From Veillonella sp. (lineage in GTDB: Bacteria; Bacillota; Negativicutes; Veillonellales; Veillonellaceae): a stretch of 18,316 nucleotides of DNA. The notes below the pieces were generated by a model that ran no database searches, had not been told where the DNA came from, and saw nothing but the letters and a program-made list of their open reading frames with translations. The position numbers and the translations under genes are program-made. The stretch is taken from assembly GCF_019414865.1 (NCBI RefSeq), contig NZ_DXLG01000026.1, positions 1 through 18,316 of the forward strand, in the 5' to 3' direction. Below, piece by piece: positions 1 to 7,075 of the stretch (positions are counted from its first letter, which is position 1; the number at the start of each line of letters is the position of its first letter).

Positions 1-28
1 ATTCTAGAAGAATGCAGTCTATACAAAA

Positions 29-814
29 TTATATAGAATATTTATTCTGTAACACCTCTTGCTGACGTTCTTTCGTAAAGAATATCTCCTCTAAACATAA
101 CCCTTGGGCTGGCGCCGTTTTACCTATAACACGACGATTTTTAGCGGCCAAATAGCCCTTGATATCCTCCACCTTGCGTCTTCCAAGGCCTACATCGACG
201 AGGAGCCCTGCAATATTGCGAACCATGTGGTATAAGAACCCATCCCCCACTACAGAAATGGTAACATGAGAGCCTTCTGCCTCTACATGAATTCCTATAA
301 TTGTTTTTACCGGATCAGCAGGTGTTGAATTCGTCCCTTTTAAGGTAGTAAAGTCATGGGTGCCTAATAATTCATTGCCTGCAGCTTGCATGAGGTCGAT
401 ATTAAGAGGCTTCTTAACATGCCAATGGTATCGTTTTGTCAAAGGATTGGCAATGAGCTGATTATGAATAGTATATACATATTCCTTACCATATATATTC
501 CAACGGGGCTTCCAATCCAGTGGAATTTCCACAGCTTCAAGGACCACAATGTCTTTAGGAATATGAGCTATCATGGCACGCGGAATATTTTCTGCAGGTA
601 TAGCACCAGAGGTTTGAAAGGTACATACTTGAAACTTTGCATGTACCCCTGCATCCGTACGAGAAGCACCGTATATTTGAATGGGCTCATTACAGATTTT
701 TGATAAGCCATATTCTAAGCAACCTTGTACGGTTAAGCCCTTATCATCAGGTTGTTTTTGATAGCCTGCTAAATCGGTGCCATCATAAGCAACTATAATC
801 CGTATATTTCTCAT
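29..814 (-). CDS. truA: tRNA pseudouridine synthase A (TruA)
   Basis: TruA isomerises uridine to pseudouridine at positions 38-40 of the anticodon stem-loop of many tRNAs, in the cytoplasm. The 261-residue protein has the usual family length. It opens with a strand and DGT/GYQ block (residues 5-20), and carries the family motif SRTDAGVHA at 51-59, in which Asp54 is the expected catalytic nucleophile (Asp60 in E. coli). A C-terminal GDGFLYHMVRNI block (about 190-201) is also typical. Its ATG overlaps the ecfT stop by four bases (ATGA), suggesting translational coupling. In Bacilli truA is usually followed by rplM-rpsI; the window ends 28 bases after the stop, so that cannot be checked. Confident assignment. 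Confidence 0.97.
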   Translation of the reverse strand: MRNIRIIVAYDGTDLAGYQKQPDDKGLTVQGCLEYGLSKICNEPIQIYGASRTDAGVHAKFQVCTFQTSGAIPAENIPRAMIAHIPKDIVVLEAVEIPLDWKPRWNIYGKEYVYTIHNQLIANPLTKRYHWHVKKPLNIDLMQAAGNELLGTHDFTTLKGTNSTPADPVKTIIGIHVEAEGSHVTISVVGDGFLYHMVRNIAGLLVDVGLGRRKVEDIKGYLAAKNRRVIGKTAPAQGLCLEEIFFTKERQQEVLQNKYSI

Positions 815-1614
815 AGATCAAGCCACCATAAAACGATGAGTACGATGGTAACCAAAATGACAGCTCCTACGCCGATATAATCTACATAGGTAACTTGTAG
901 TTCTTTCATGCGCGTACGGTTTACACCACCTCGATAGCAACGCGCTTCCATAGCGATAGCCAGTTCATCAGCACGTCTAAATGCACTGATGAATAAAGGA
1001 ACCAATAAAGGTACCATATTTTTTGCCCGTTGAATGATAGACCCGGTTACAAAGTCTGCACCACGAGCAGATTGAGCTTTCATAATACGATCTGTTTCAT
1101 CCAATAAAGTAGGAATGAAACGCAATGCAATGGTCATCATCATAGCCAATTCATGAGCAGGTACACCAATACAACGGAATGGGTTTAGCAAATGCTCAAT
1201 ACCATCGGTCAGACGAATTGGTGATGTCGTATAGGTCAATAGGGAGGAGAATAAGATTAAAAAGATTAATCGTGCCGCCATTTGTAGACCCATAGCTAAG
1301 CCTTGATCTGTAATATTAATAATGCCCCATTGGAAAAGTGAATTACCTGGGGTCGTAAAGATATGAATACCCATAGTAAATACAATAATAATCCAAAGTG
1401 GTTTAATAGCTGACCACATCAAGCGTAATGGCAATCTTGATAACAGCATAGCAAAGATGGTAAATGCCCCTACCAAGCCATACGCAAGAGGAGAATTTGC
1501 TAGGAAGATAGCTACCACAAAGATAGTTGTAGCAATAATCTTGGCACGAGGATCCATGCGATGCAAGAAGGAGTTTCCTGGGAAGTATTGCCCAATAGTA
1601 ATGTTATTTAACAT
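811..1614 (-). CDS. ecfT: ECF transporter transmembrane T component (EcfT)
   Basis: EcfT is the membrane scaffold of group II ECF importers. It links the two EcfA ATPases to interchangeable substrate-binding S components for vitamins, cobalt or nickel. The 267-residue protein has hydrophobic segments around residues 25-60, 70-85, 108-128, 155-170 and 245-265. It carries both cytoplasmic coupling-helix signatures of the family: SARG at 182-185 and ARCYRGG at 224-230. These Ala-Arg-Gly motifs dock into the ATPase grooves. The start lies 11 bases inside ecfA2 and the stop overlaps truA by four bases, so the module is likely translationally coupled. Substrate specificity comes from S components encoded elsewhere and cannot be read here. 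Confidence 0.95.
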   Translation of the reverse strand: MLNNITIGQYFPGNSFLHRMDPRAKIIATTIFVVAIFLANSPLAYGLVGAFTIFAMLLSRLPLRLMWSAIKPLWIIIVFTMGIHIFTTPGNSLFQWGIINITDQGLAMGLQMAARLIFLILFSSLLTYTTSPIRLTDGIEHLLNPFRCIGVPAHELAMMMTIALRFIPTLLDETDRIMKAQSARGADFVTGSIIQRAKNMVPLLVPLFISAFRRADELAIAMEARCYRGGVNRTRMKELQVTYVDYIGVGAVILVTIVLIVLWWLDL

Positions 1615-2464
1615 GGCTACCTCCTTCTAGAATGGCTTGTACTGCATCATCCACGGATAATACACGATTAGATACATCTAATCCTTGTTCACGCAAATAT
1701 TCCATGGTTACAGATACTGGTGGTACGTCTACACCAACAGCTTGCAATGCATCTCGATGATTATTAAAGATATCCATCGGTTCTCCATCGAGAACGATAC
1801 GACCTTTATCGAGTACCACGAGGCGAGATGCCATGCGAGAAATATCCTCCATGTTATGGGATACAAGGATTACAGTAATGCCCTTTTCTTTATGAAGTCG
1901 AATGATCTCTTCAAAGATTTCTTCACGACCAAATGGGTCAAGGCCTGCAGATGGCTCATCAAGGACTAGGAAATCTGGATTCATAGCCACTACACCAGCG
2001 ATGGCAACACGGCGCATTTGTCCACCAGATAGATGGAATGGAGAGCGCTCTGCGTAGGTGTCGTAATCAAGACCTACAAATTTCATTGCCTCCCGTACCC
2101 GTTCATCTACTTCATCAGCACTGAGGCCTAAATTTTTAGGACCAAAAGCAATATCTTCAGCAATAGTTTCTTCAAACAACTGATGTTCTGGATATTGGAA
2201 AACCATGCCTACCTTATGGCGCATCTTTTTAGCTTCCTCCGTAGAAGCACTAATATCTACGCCATTAACGGTAACCGTTCCTGTTGTAGGGTGTAATAAG
2301 CCATTTAAATGTTGTACAAAGGTAGACTTACCAGAGCCGGTATGACCAATGATGCCTAAAAACTCACCGTTTTCAACAGTAAGAGATACACCGTGAAGGG
2401 CGGTCTTTTCAAATGGAGTACCTACACCATAGGTATAAGTAATATTATCTAATACAATCGCCAT
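1604..2464 (-). CDS. ecfA2: ECF transporter ATP-binding protein EcfA2
   Basis: This is the second ATPase of the ECF module, powering import through EcfT on the inner face of the membrane. The 286-residue protein has all ABC motifs: Walker A G40-T48 (GHTGSGKST), Q-loop Gln90, signature LSGGQ at 145-149, Walker B ending in LDEP with Glu170, and H-loop His203. The C-terminal part after about residue 230 is typical of the EcfA family and is predicted to help pair the two ATPases. Its ATG shares one base with the ecfA1 stop (TAATG). The pair of consecutive, non-identical ATPases followed by EcfT identifies the ECF type rather than a general ABC importer. The older name is cbiO/ybaE-like. Confidence 0.95.
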   Translation of the reverse strand: MAIVLDNITYTYGVGTPFEKTALHGVSLTVENGEFLGIIGHTGSGKSTFVQHLNGLLHPTTGTVTVNGVDISASTEEAKKMRHKVGMVFQYPEHQLFEETIAEDIAFGPKNLGLSADEVDERVREAMKFVGLDYDTYAERSPFHLSGGQMRRVAIAGVVAMNPDFLVLDEPSAGLDPFGREEIFEEIIRLHKEKGITVILVSHNMEDISRMASRLVVLDKGRIVLDGEPMDIFNNHRDALQAVGVDVPPVSVTMEYLREQGLDVSNRVLSVDDAVQAILEGGSHVK

Positions 2465-3411
2465 TAGTGTGTGCCCTCCCCTCTTACGGCATTTACATCT
2501 TCATTGGTAGGAGAACTAATAGTTTTGGCCTCTACATTATGATCATCTAGTAGTTGGTCAGCTAATTTACAATGTTTAAGACCTACTGCTAATTCTTCAT
2601 TATTGATGATACTTTTACCGACCTCATAACCTTTTTCATTTAATTTAAAAGCAATTTCAGATGCCACTGGAACATCAAGGCCAAGGCCTTTTAAGGTATC
2701 TACATGACTGAAGATTTCACGAGGAGTGCCATCATGTAATTTCACACCATTTTTCATAACTACCACACGATCAGCTGTGACAGCTTCCTCCATAAAGTGT
2801 GTAATGTACACGATAGTGATACCTTCTTCTTTATTTAGTTTATGAACTGTTTCAAGTACTTCACGACGACCTTTAGGATCGAGCATGGCTGTTGGCTCAT
2901 CAAGGACGATACAATCTGGTTTCATAGCAAGTACGCCGGCAATAGCAATGCGTTGCTTTTGACCACCAGACAACAAATGAGGACCATGTTCTCTATATTC
3001 AGTCATATTTACAGCCTCTAACGCTGCATCGACACGTTTTCTAATTTCTGCACTAGGAATACCTAAGTTTTCTGGGCCAAAGGCAACATCCTCTTCTACG
3101 ACAGCCGCCACAATTTGGTTATCAGGATTTTGGAATACCATACCTACATGTTGGCGTATATCCCAAATATGCGCTTCATCACGCGTATCATAGCCACATA
3201 CATTGATATAACCTTCACTAGGTTGTAATAACACATTGAAATGCTTAGCTAGTGTACTTTTACCACTACCATTCGTACCGATGATACAAACAAACTCGCC
3301 GCGCTTAATAGATAAGTTTACATCATTTAATGCATGTACATCATTGCCATTTTCATCGGTATAGATATGACTCATATGATTGACCTGAATCATAATGTCT
3401 TTTTCATTCAT
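2464..3411 (-). CDS. ecfA1: ECF transporter ATP-binding protein EcfA1
   Basis: This is the first ATPase of the ECF module. Counting from the most upstream ATG (3423), it has Walker A G49-T57 (GTNGSGKST), Q-loop Gln98, signature LSGGQ 151-155, Walker B CIVLDEP 171-177 and H-loop His209. I chose the ATG at 3411 (315 residues) because GAGGT lies just upstream of it, while the ATG at 3423 has only a weak, too-close AGAAAG. The choice changes four residues and is moderately sure. The protein is about 30-40 residues longer than typical EcfA1: a polar, acidic tail follows residue 275. The gene begins a new transcription unit after the rplQ terminator and is coupled to ecfA2 by a one-base overlap. 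Confidence 0.93.
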   Translation of the reverse strand: MNEKDIMIQVNHMSHIYTDENGNDVHALNDVNLSIKRGEFVCIIGTNGSGKSTLAKHFNVLLQPSEGYINVCGYDTRDEAHIWDIRQHVGMVFQNPDNQIVAAVVEEDVAFGPENLGIPSAEIRKRVDAALEAVNMTEYREHGPHLLSGGQKQRIAIAGVLAMKPDCIVLDEPTAMLDPKGRREVLETVHKLNKEEGITIVYITHFMEEAVTADRVVVMKNGVKLHDGTPREIFSHVDTLKGLGLDVPVASEIAFKLNEKGYEVGKSIINNEELAVGLKHCKLADQLLDDHNVEAKTISSPTNEDVNAVRGEGTH

Positions 3412-3482
3412 GGATAACCTCATATCTTTCTAGTCAATTTCGCTTCTATAAAAGTAGAACCATTTACAAATCAATCATTCCC

Positions 3483-3507
3483 ATATTGAGCCTACTAGCA
3501 TCAATAT
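3483..3507 (-). other. Inverted repeat in the ecfA1 upstream region
   Basis: Seven-base perfect arms (ATATTGA and TCAATAT) flank an 11-base spacer. On the minus strand two further GC pairs can form inside with a single bulged T, leaving a six-base loop. It sits 72 bases before the ecfA1 start and is not followed by a T-run, so it is not a terminator. It could be a 5' UTR structure or an operator-like dyad. No known riboswitch was recognised. Confidence 0.35.
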
Positions 3508-3625
3508 AATATGTCCTGTTCATACACTTAGAATGAAATAGTATCTAAGGTATACTGTAAAAGGTTAACAATAGACATTTAATATTTACGATAACTGCTA
3601 ATATATTACGATATTATACTCATCG

Positions 3626-3634
3626 ATTGTACCA
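3626..3634 (-). promoter_or_regulatory. Candidate extended -10 promoter for ecfA1-ecfA2-ecfT-truA
   Basis: On the minus strand TGG-TACAAT matches an extended -10 element (TGN plus five of six bases of TATAAT). There is no good -35: at 17 bases upstream lies only the T-run of the rplQ terminator. A perfect TATAAT also lies at 3613-3618, but without a -35 or TGN. Use of this site would give a leader of about 200 bases. The rest of 3412-3647 is AT-rich and shows no convincing gene. Confidence 0.35.
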
Positions 3635-3647
3635 TAAAATTGACAAT

Positions 3648-3683
3648 AAAAAAACGGTGCTGCAACATAAGTTACAACACCGT
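3648..3683 (-). terminator. Rho-independent terminator after rplQ
   Basis: The minus strand has a 13-base-pair stem (3671-3683 with 3654-3666, including two G-U wobbles in RNA) around a four-base loop, followed at once by seven Ts (3654-3648, the first shared with the stem). It begins 12 bases past the rplQ stop. It is the only strong intrinsic terminator in the window and marks the end of the long ribosomal-protein transcription unit. Confidence 0.93.
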
Positions 3684-3694
3684 ATAGAGTTTGA

Positions 3695-4030
3695 TTAAAC
3701 TAACTCGATAATAGCCAAAGGTGCAGCGTCACCTTTGCGAAGACCAGTTTTGATTACACGAGTATAACCACCTTGACGGTCTGCATATTTTGGAGCAATT
3801 GTATCAAACAATTTTTTTACTACGCTTTCATCCATGAGGTATGCAAGAACTTGGCGACGTGCATGAAGATCACCACGTTTAGCCAAAGTTACCATTTGAT
3901 CAGCTAAAGAGCGAAGTTCTTTCGCTTTAGCTTCTGTAGTTTCAATACGCTCATATTGGAAGAAAGATGTTAACATGCTACGGAACAACGCTTTACGAGC
4001 GGAGCTGTCGCGGCCTAATTTTCTGTACAT
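3695..4030 (-). CDS. rplQ: 50S ribosomal protein L17
   Basis: L17 binds 23S rRNA near the polypeptide exit side of the large subunit. The 111-residue protein is of the short bacterial type. The N-terminal block MYRKLGRDSSARKALFRSML and the C-terminal GGYTRVIKT segment (residues 88-96) are family hallmarks. An AAGGAGG site precedes the ATG, and the gene begins 12 bases after rpoA, the conserved rpoA-rplQ pairing. It is the last gene before the strong terminator. Confidence 0.97.
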   Translation of the reverse strand: MYRKLGRDSSARKALFRSMLTSFFQYERIETTEAKAKELRSLADQMVTLAKRGDLHARRQVLAYLMDESVVKKLFDTIAPKYADRQGGYTRVIKTGLRKGDAAPLAIIELV

Positions 4031-4042
4031 TCGTCTTCCTCC

Positions 4043-5047
4043 TTATTCGCCTTTTTGTTTAAGTTGAAAACCACCTGGATGATTATTGAGTTTTTCCTCA
4101 ATTTCATCGATGGATTTTTTGCCTAAATTGCGAACTTTTCCTAAGTCATCAATGGTTTTGTCTAGCAAATCTGCAATTGTATTAATGCCAGCACGTTTCA
4201 AGCAGTTATACGCACGAACAGAGAGTTCCAACTCATCGATGGAAATCTTTGCTGGGCCTTCATCTACAGCTGGTTCTTCATTATCGGAACCTACTGGATC
4301 AACAACGATACCGCCTTCACCTGTGTTTACATCTACAACATCTGCAGAGTGCGCTAATTTAGTGAAGTTCCCTAAATAACCAATCATAATGGCAGCAGAT
4401 TTTGCCACTGCATCAGCAGCAGTAATGGAACCATCAGTCCAAACTTCTAATGTAAGTTTGTCAAAGTCCATTTCATTGCCTACACGAACATCACTCACTT
4501 CGTATTTGGCACGAAGAATTGGAGAGAAGATGGAATCGATTGGAATACAACCGATTACATCTGTGTCTTTTTTATTCTTCGTAGAAGGAACGTAACCTTT
4601 GCCACGTTCAATCACTACGTCCATTACGAGATGAGCTGTCTCATCCATAGTCGCAATCACAAGTTCAGGATTCAATACTTCCACTTCTGGTGGGAATTGC
4701 TCAGCTAAGTCAGCTGCTGTCAATACACCATCCTTTTGGAAGTCAAAGTGAACTTCCAATGGTAGTTGCACATCTTCTTCAACTTTGATGCACAATTGCT
4801 TTAAGTTAAGGATGATATCCGTAACGTCTTCGCGAATACCAGGAATAGTAGAGAATTCATGAAGAACTCCATCAATTTTGATAGAGGTGATAGCTGCCCC
4901 ATCCAAGGATGAAAGCAAAATTCTGCGTAAGCTATTACCGAGAGTGATACCATAACCACGGTCTAATGGTTCACATACGAACTTACCATAGCGACCGCCT
5001 TCGGCGATGTCCACCTTCTCGATTTTAAGTTTCTTTTCTTCGCTCAT
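4043..5047 (-). CDS. rpoA: DNA-directed RNA polymerase subunit alpha
   Basis: Alpha dimerises to nucleate RNA polymerase assembly, and its C-terminal domain contacts UP elements and activators. I start it at the ATG at 5047 (334 residues), because AGGAGG at 5057-5062 lies nine bases upstream. The open frame extends eight codons further, to a GTG at 5071, but that extension would contain the ribosome binding site. The N-terminal domain (about 1-235) includes the dimerisation motif NSLRRILL at 38-45. An acidic, Gly-rich linker of about 30 residues follows. The helix-hairpin-helix C-terminal domain (about 269-320) keeps the DNA-contacting Arg278 and Asn281 in SVRAYNCLKRAGI and the VRNLGKKSI motif. 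The 71-base gap upstream holds a candidate promoter. Confidence 0.97.
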   Translation of the reverse strand: MSEEKKLKIEKVDIAEGGRYGKFVCEPLDRGYGITLGNSLRRILLSSLDGAAITSIKIDGVLHEFSTIPGIREDVTDIILNLKQLCIKVEEDVQLPLEVHFDFQKDGVLTAADLAEQFPPEVEVLNPELVIATMDETAHLVMDVVIERGKGYVPSTKNKKDTDVIGCIPIDSIFSPILRAKYEVSDVRVGNEMDFDKLTLEVWTDGSITAADAVAKSAAIMIGYLGNFTKLAHSADVVDVNTGEGGIVVDPVGSDNEEPAVDEGPAKISIDELELSVRAYNCLKRAGINTIADLLDKTIDDLGKVRNLGKKSIDEIEEKLNNHPGGFQLKQKGE

Positions 5048-5056
5048 CAGGAACAT

Positions 5057-5062
5057 CCTCCT
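5057..5062 (-). promoter_or_regulatory. Ribosome binding site that sets the rpoA start
   Basis: A perfect AGGAGG nine bases before the ATG at 5047. It lies inside the frame opened by the upstream GTG at 5071, which argues that the longer N terminus is not made. Confidence 0.85.
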
Positions 5063-5085
5063 ATACAACACACGTTCATAGTTTA

Positions 5086-5094
5086 ATTATAGCA
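5086..5094 (-). promoter_or_regulatory. Candidate extended -10 promoter upstream of rpoA
   Basis: The minus strand reads TGC-TATAAT, a perfect -10 hexamer with the TGN extension. No recognisable -35 lies 16-18 bases upstream. The predicted start near 5079 gives an untranslated leader of about 30 bases that includes the rpoA ribosome binding site. It sits in the only long gap (71 bases) inside the ribosomal cluster. Function is inferred from sequence alone. Confidence 0.45.
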
Positions 5095-5118
5095 CCGTAT
5101 CAAATCGGCCGCTATTAA

Positions 5119-5508
5119 TTATACACGACGGCGTTTTGGAGGGCGACAACCATTGTGAGGAATTGGAGTTACGTCTTTAATGGAAGTAACTTCAAGACCT
5201 GCAGCTTGTAAAGCACGGATTGCAGCTTCACGGCCGGATCCAGGACCTTTTACGAATACTTCAACAGTGCGAAGACCATGTTCCATTGCAGCTTTAGCAG
5301 CTTGTTCAGCAGCCATTTGAGCAGCGAATGGAGTGGATTTACGGGAACCACGGAAGCCCAAGCCACCAGCGGAAGCCCAAGACAACGCATTACCGTTTGT
5401 ATCTGTCAAAGTTACGATAGTGTTATTGAATGTAGAACGAATATGAGCCGCACCGGATTCAATATGTTTCTTTTCTTTTCTTTTAGTTCTAACAACTTTT
5501 TTAGCCAC
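5119..5508 (-). CDS. rpsK: 30S ribosomal protein S11
   Basis: S11 binds the 690 loop of 16S rRNA on the small-subunit platform, near the E site and the S7-S11 mRNA exit channel. The 129-residue length equals that of E. coli S11. Recognisable blocks are HIRSTFNNTIVTLTD (about 22-36), the GPGSGREAAIRAL region (about 89-101) and the basic tail IPHNGCRPPKRRR. The start codon is GTG, with AAAGGAGG upstream. It follows rpsM by 19 bases. In many bacteria rpsD would come next; here it does not. Confidence 0.97.
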   Translation of the reverse strand: MAKKVVRTKRKEKKHIESGAAHIRSTFNNTIVTLTDTNGNALSWASAGGLGFRGSRKSTPFAAQMAAEQAAKAAMEHGLRTVEVFVKGPGSGREAAIRALQAAGLEVTSIKDVTPIPHNGCRPPKRRRV

Positions 5509-5527
5509 GCTTTATCCCTCCTTTATC

Positions 5528-5896
5528 TTATTTCTTTTTACCAGCAATTGCTTTTCTAGGACCTTTGCGAGTACGTGCATTCGTTTTAGTACGTTGACCA
5601 CGAAGTGGTAAACCCATACGATGACGTTTGCCTCGATAGGAGTTGATTTCAATTAAGCGTTTAATGTTAAGAGCTTCTTCACGACGAAGGTCACCTTCAA
5701 CTTTGTAATCAGCATCTAACAATTCACGGATTTTCGCTACTTCATCTTCAGAAAGATCACGAACACGTGTGTCAGGATTGATGCCAGTTTTAGCAATGAT
5801 TTCAGATGCTAAAGTTGGACCAATACCATAAATATAAGTTAAACCAATTTCCACTCGTTTATCACGAGGTAAATCTACACCGGCGATACGTGCCAT
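5528..5896 (-). CDS. rpsM: 30S ribosomal protein S13
   Basis: S13 sits in the small-subunit head and contacts P-site tRNA and the intersubunit bridge to L5. The 122-residue protein starts MARIAGVDLPRDKRVEIGLTYIYGIG, as expected; only its first part is needed for recognition. It contains the helix-two-turn-helix region (about 14-60). The basic C-terminal tail (GQRTKTNARTRKGPRKA) reaches towards tRNA. AGGAGGT precedes the ATG by about ten bases. It opens the alpha cluster, 23 bases after rpmJ, with no terminator or clear promoter between them. Confidence 0.97.
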   Translation of the reverse strand: MARIAGVDLPRDKRVEIGLTYIYGIGPTLASEIIAKTGINPDTRVRDLSEDEVAKIRELLDADYKVEGDLRREEALNIKRLIEINSYRGKRHRMGLPLRGQRTKTNARTRKGPRKAIAGKKK

Positions 5897-5919
5897 CTAA
5901 TCATCCACCTCCTATCAGA

Positions 5920-6033
5920 TTATCCTTGTTTTTGTTTATGTTTTGGATTTTCGCAAATAACCATTACACGGCCTTTGCGTTTAATGATTTTACATTTTTC
6001 GCATATCTTTTTAACTGATGGTTGAACCTTCAT
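5920..6033 (-). CDS. rpmJ: 50S ribosomal protein L36 (zinc-binding type)
   Basis: This 37-residue gene is easily missed. The product begins MKVQPSVKKICEKCKI and ends in ENPKHKQKQG. It is the zinc-ribbon form of L36, with the four ligands Cys11, Cys14, Cys27 and His32 intact. L36 is among the smallest large-subunit proteins and stabilises 23S rRNA near the L7/L12 stalk base. An AAGGAGG-like site precedes the ATG. Its place between infA and rpsM is the conserved location. Many bacteria also carry a zinc-free L36 paralogue elsewhere; this copy depends on zinc. Confidence 0.96.
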   Translation of the reverse strand: MKVQPSVKKICEKCKIIKRKGRVMVICENPKHKQKQG

Positions 6034-6059
6034 TAGTACCTCCTTTGTGGACCCTATGC

Positions 6060-6278
6060 TTATTTGAAGCGATAGGTGATGCGACCACGATTTAAGTCAT
6101 ACGGTGTCAGTTCCATAGTAACTTTATCACCAGGAAGAATACGGATAAAATTCATACGCATTTTACCTGACACATGAGCCAATACGATATGACCATTTTC
6201 CAATTCAACTTGGAACATGGCATTCGGTAAAGCCTCAACTACCGTACCTTCCACCTCAATAACGTCTTCTTTTGACAT
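6060..6278 (-). CDS. infA: Translation initiation factor IF-1
   Basis: IF-1 blocks the A site of the 30S subunit during initiation and assists IF-2 and IF-3. The 72-residue protein is exactly the usual length and is a single S1-like OB fold: MSKEDVIEVEGTVVEALPNA, then FQVELENGHIVLAHVSGKMR, and the conserved end PYDLNRGRITYRFK. CGGAGGAAAA precedes the ATG. It follows map by 23 bases. The small KOW-domain gene that B. subtilis has between map and infA is absent. Confidence 0.97.
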   Translation of the reverse strand: MSKEDVIEVEGTVVEALPNAMFQVELENGHIVLAHVSGKMRMNFIRILPGDKVTMELTPYDLNRGRITYRFK

Positions 6279-6301
6279 ATCTTTTCCTCCGGTTACCTGT
6301 T

Positions 6302-7072
6302 TTATTTAATTAACCGCGGTTCATCACGCATGGTTAATATTTCAGGGCCGTTTTCTGTAACAACCACTGTATGTTCGAAATGAGCAGCAGGTTTACCATC
6401 TACGGTAACTGCTGTCCAGTCATCCCCTAATACATGAACACGATAACTACCCATTGTAATCATCGGTTCAATACACAATACCATACCTGGTTTCATTAAA
6501 GGTCCTTGATCAGGACTACCATAGTTTGGTATTTGCGGATCTTCATGCATTTCGCGGCCTAAACCATGACCTACGAAGTCGCGAACGACACCGTAACCAT
6601 GTTTCTCACAATACGTTTGAACAGCGTGACCGATAGCACCGATACGGTTGCCAACTTTCACTTGTTCAATTCCCTTGAACAGACTTTCTTCTGTAACTTT
6701 TAACAATTTCATCACATCTGGTTTGACGTGACCGATAGGAATCGTCACAGCCGAATCGCCGTGATATCCATCAATAGATGATACAAGATCAATACTGAGG
6801 ACATCACCGTTTTTAAGCTTACGCTTAGCGCTCGGAATACCATGAACAACTTCATCATTGATAGAAGCACAGATTGTAGCAGGGAATCCATAGTACCCTT
6901 TACAACTTGGTATACCACCGTGGCTGCGAATATATTCTTCGGCAATTGTATCTAACTCAAGCGTCGTGATGCCAGGTTTAGCCTTTTCTACTAACAAGGA
7001 CAACGTGTCTGCTGTAAGCTTACTTGCCTTGCGGATACATTCAATTTCATGGGGCGATTTTAAAATAATCAT
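6302..7072 (-). CDS. map: Methionine aminopeptidase, type I
   Basis: This enzyme removes the initiator methionine from nascent proteins after deformylation. The 256-residue protein has the type Ia pita-bread fold signature. The five metal ligands are all present: Asp95, Asp106, His169, Glu202 and Glu233, matching E. coli Asp97, Asp108, His171, Glu204 and Glu235. The substrate-contacting His77 is also present. There is no N-terminal SEC-C zinc motif or other extension. The ribosome binding site GGAG lies in the last codons of adk, three bases upstream, so the two genes are probably translationally coupled. The adk-map pair is conserved in Firmicutes. Confidence 0.97.
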   Translation of the reverse strand: MIILKSPHEIECIRKASKLTADTLSLLVEKAKPGITTLELDTIAEEYIRSHGGIPSCKGYYGFPATICASINDEVVHGIPSAKRKLKNGDVLSIDLVSSIDGYHGDSAVTIPIGHVKPDVMKLLKVTEESLFKGIEQVKVGNRIGAIGHAVQTYCEKHGYGVVRDFVGHGLGREMHEDPQIPNYGSPDQGPLMKPGMVLCIEPMITMGSYRVHVLGDDWTAVTVDGKPAAHFEHTVVVTENGPEILTMRDEPRLIK

Positions 7073-7075
7073 GGA

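Noticed and set aside
28..48. TATAAT-like sequence and a small AGAATA/TATTCT palindrome at the truA stop
   Set aside because: No -35 at suitable spacing, and the palindrome has a two-base loop and no proper T-run; the downstream context is cut by the window edge, so neither a promoter nor a terminator can be supported.
3440..3560. Tiny minus-strand ORFs of 16-19 codons in the ecfA1 upstream gap (for example one starting MNRTYYIDAS)
   Set aside because: None has a ribosome binding site, and the region is AT-rich leader; chance ORFs are expected.
3613..3618. Perfect TATAAT on the minus strand upstream of ecfA1
   Set aside because: No -35 at 16-18 bases and no TGN extension; the nearby TTGTCA is 22 bases away. 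The neighbouring TGG-TACAAT was preferred, with low confidence.
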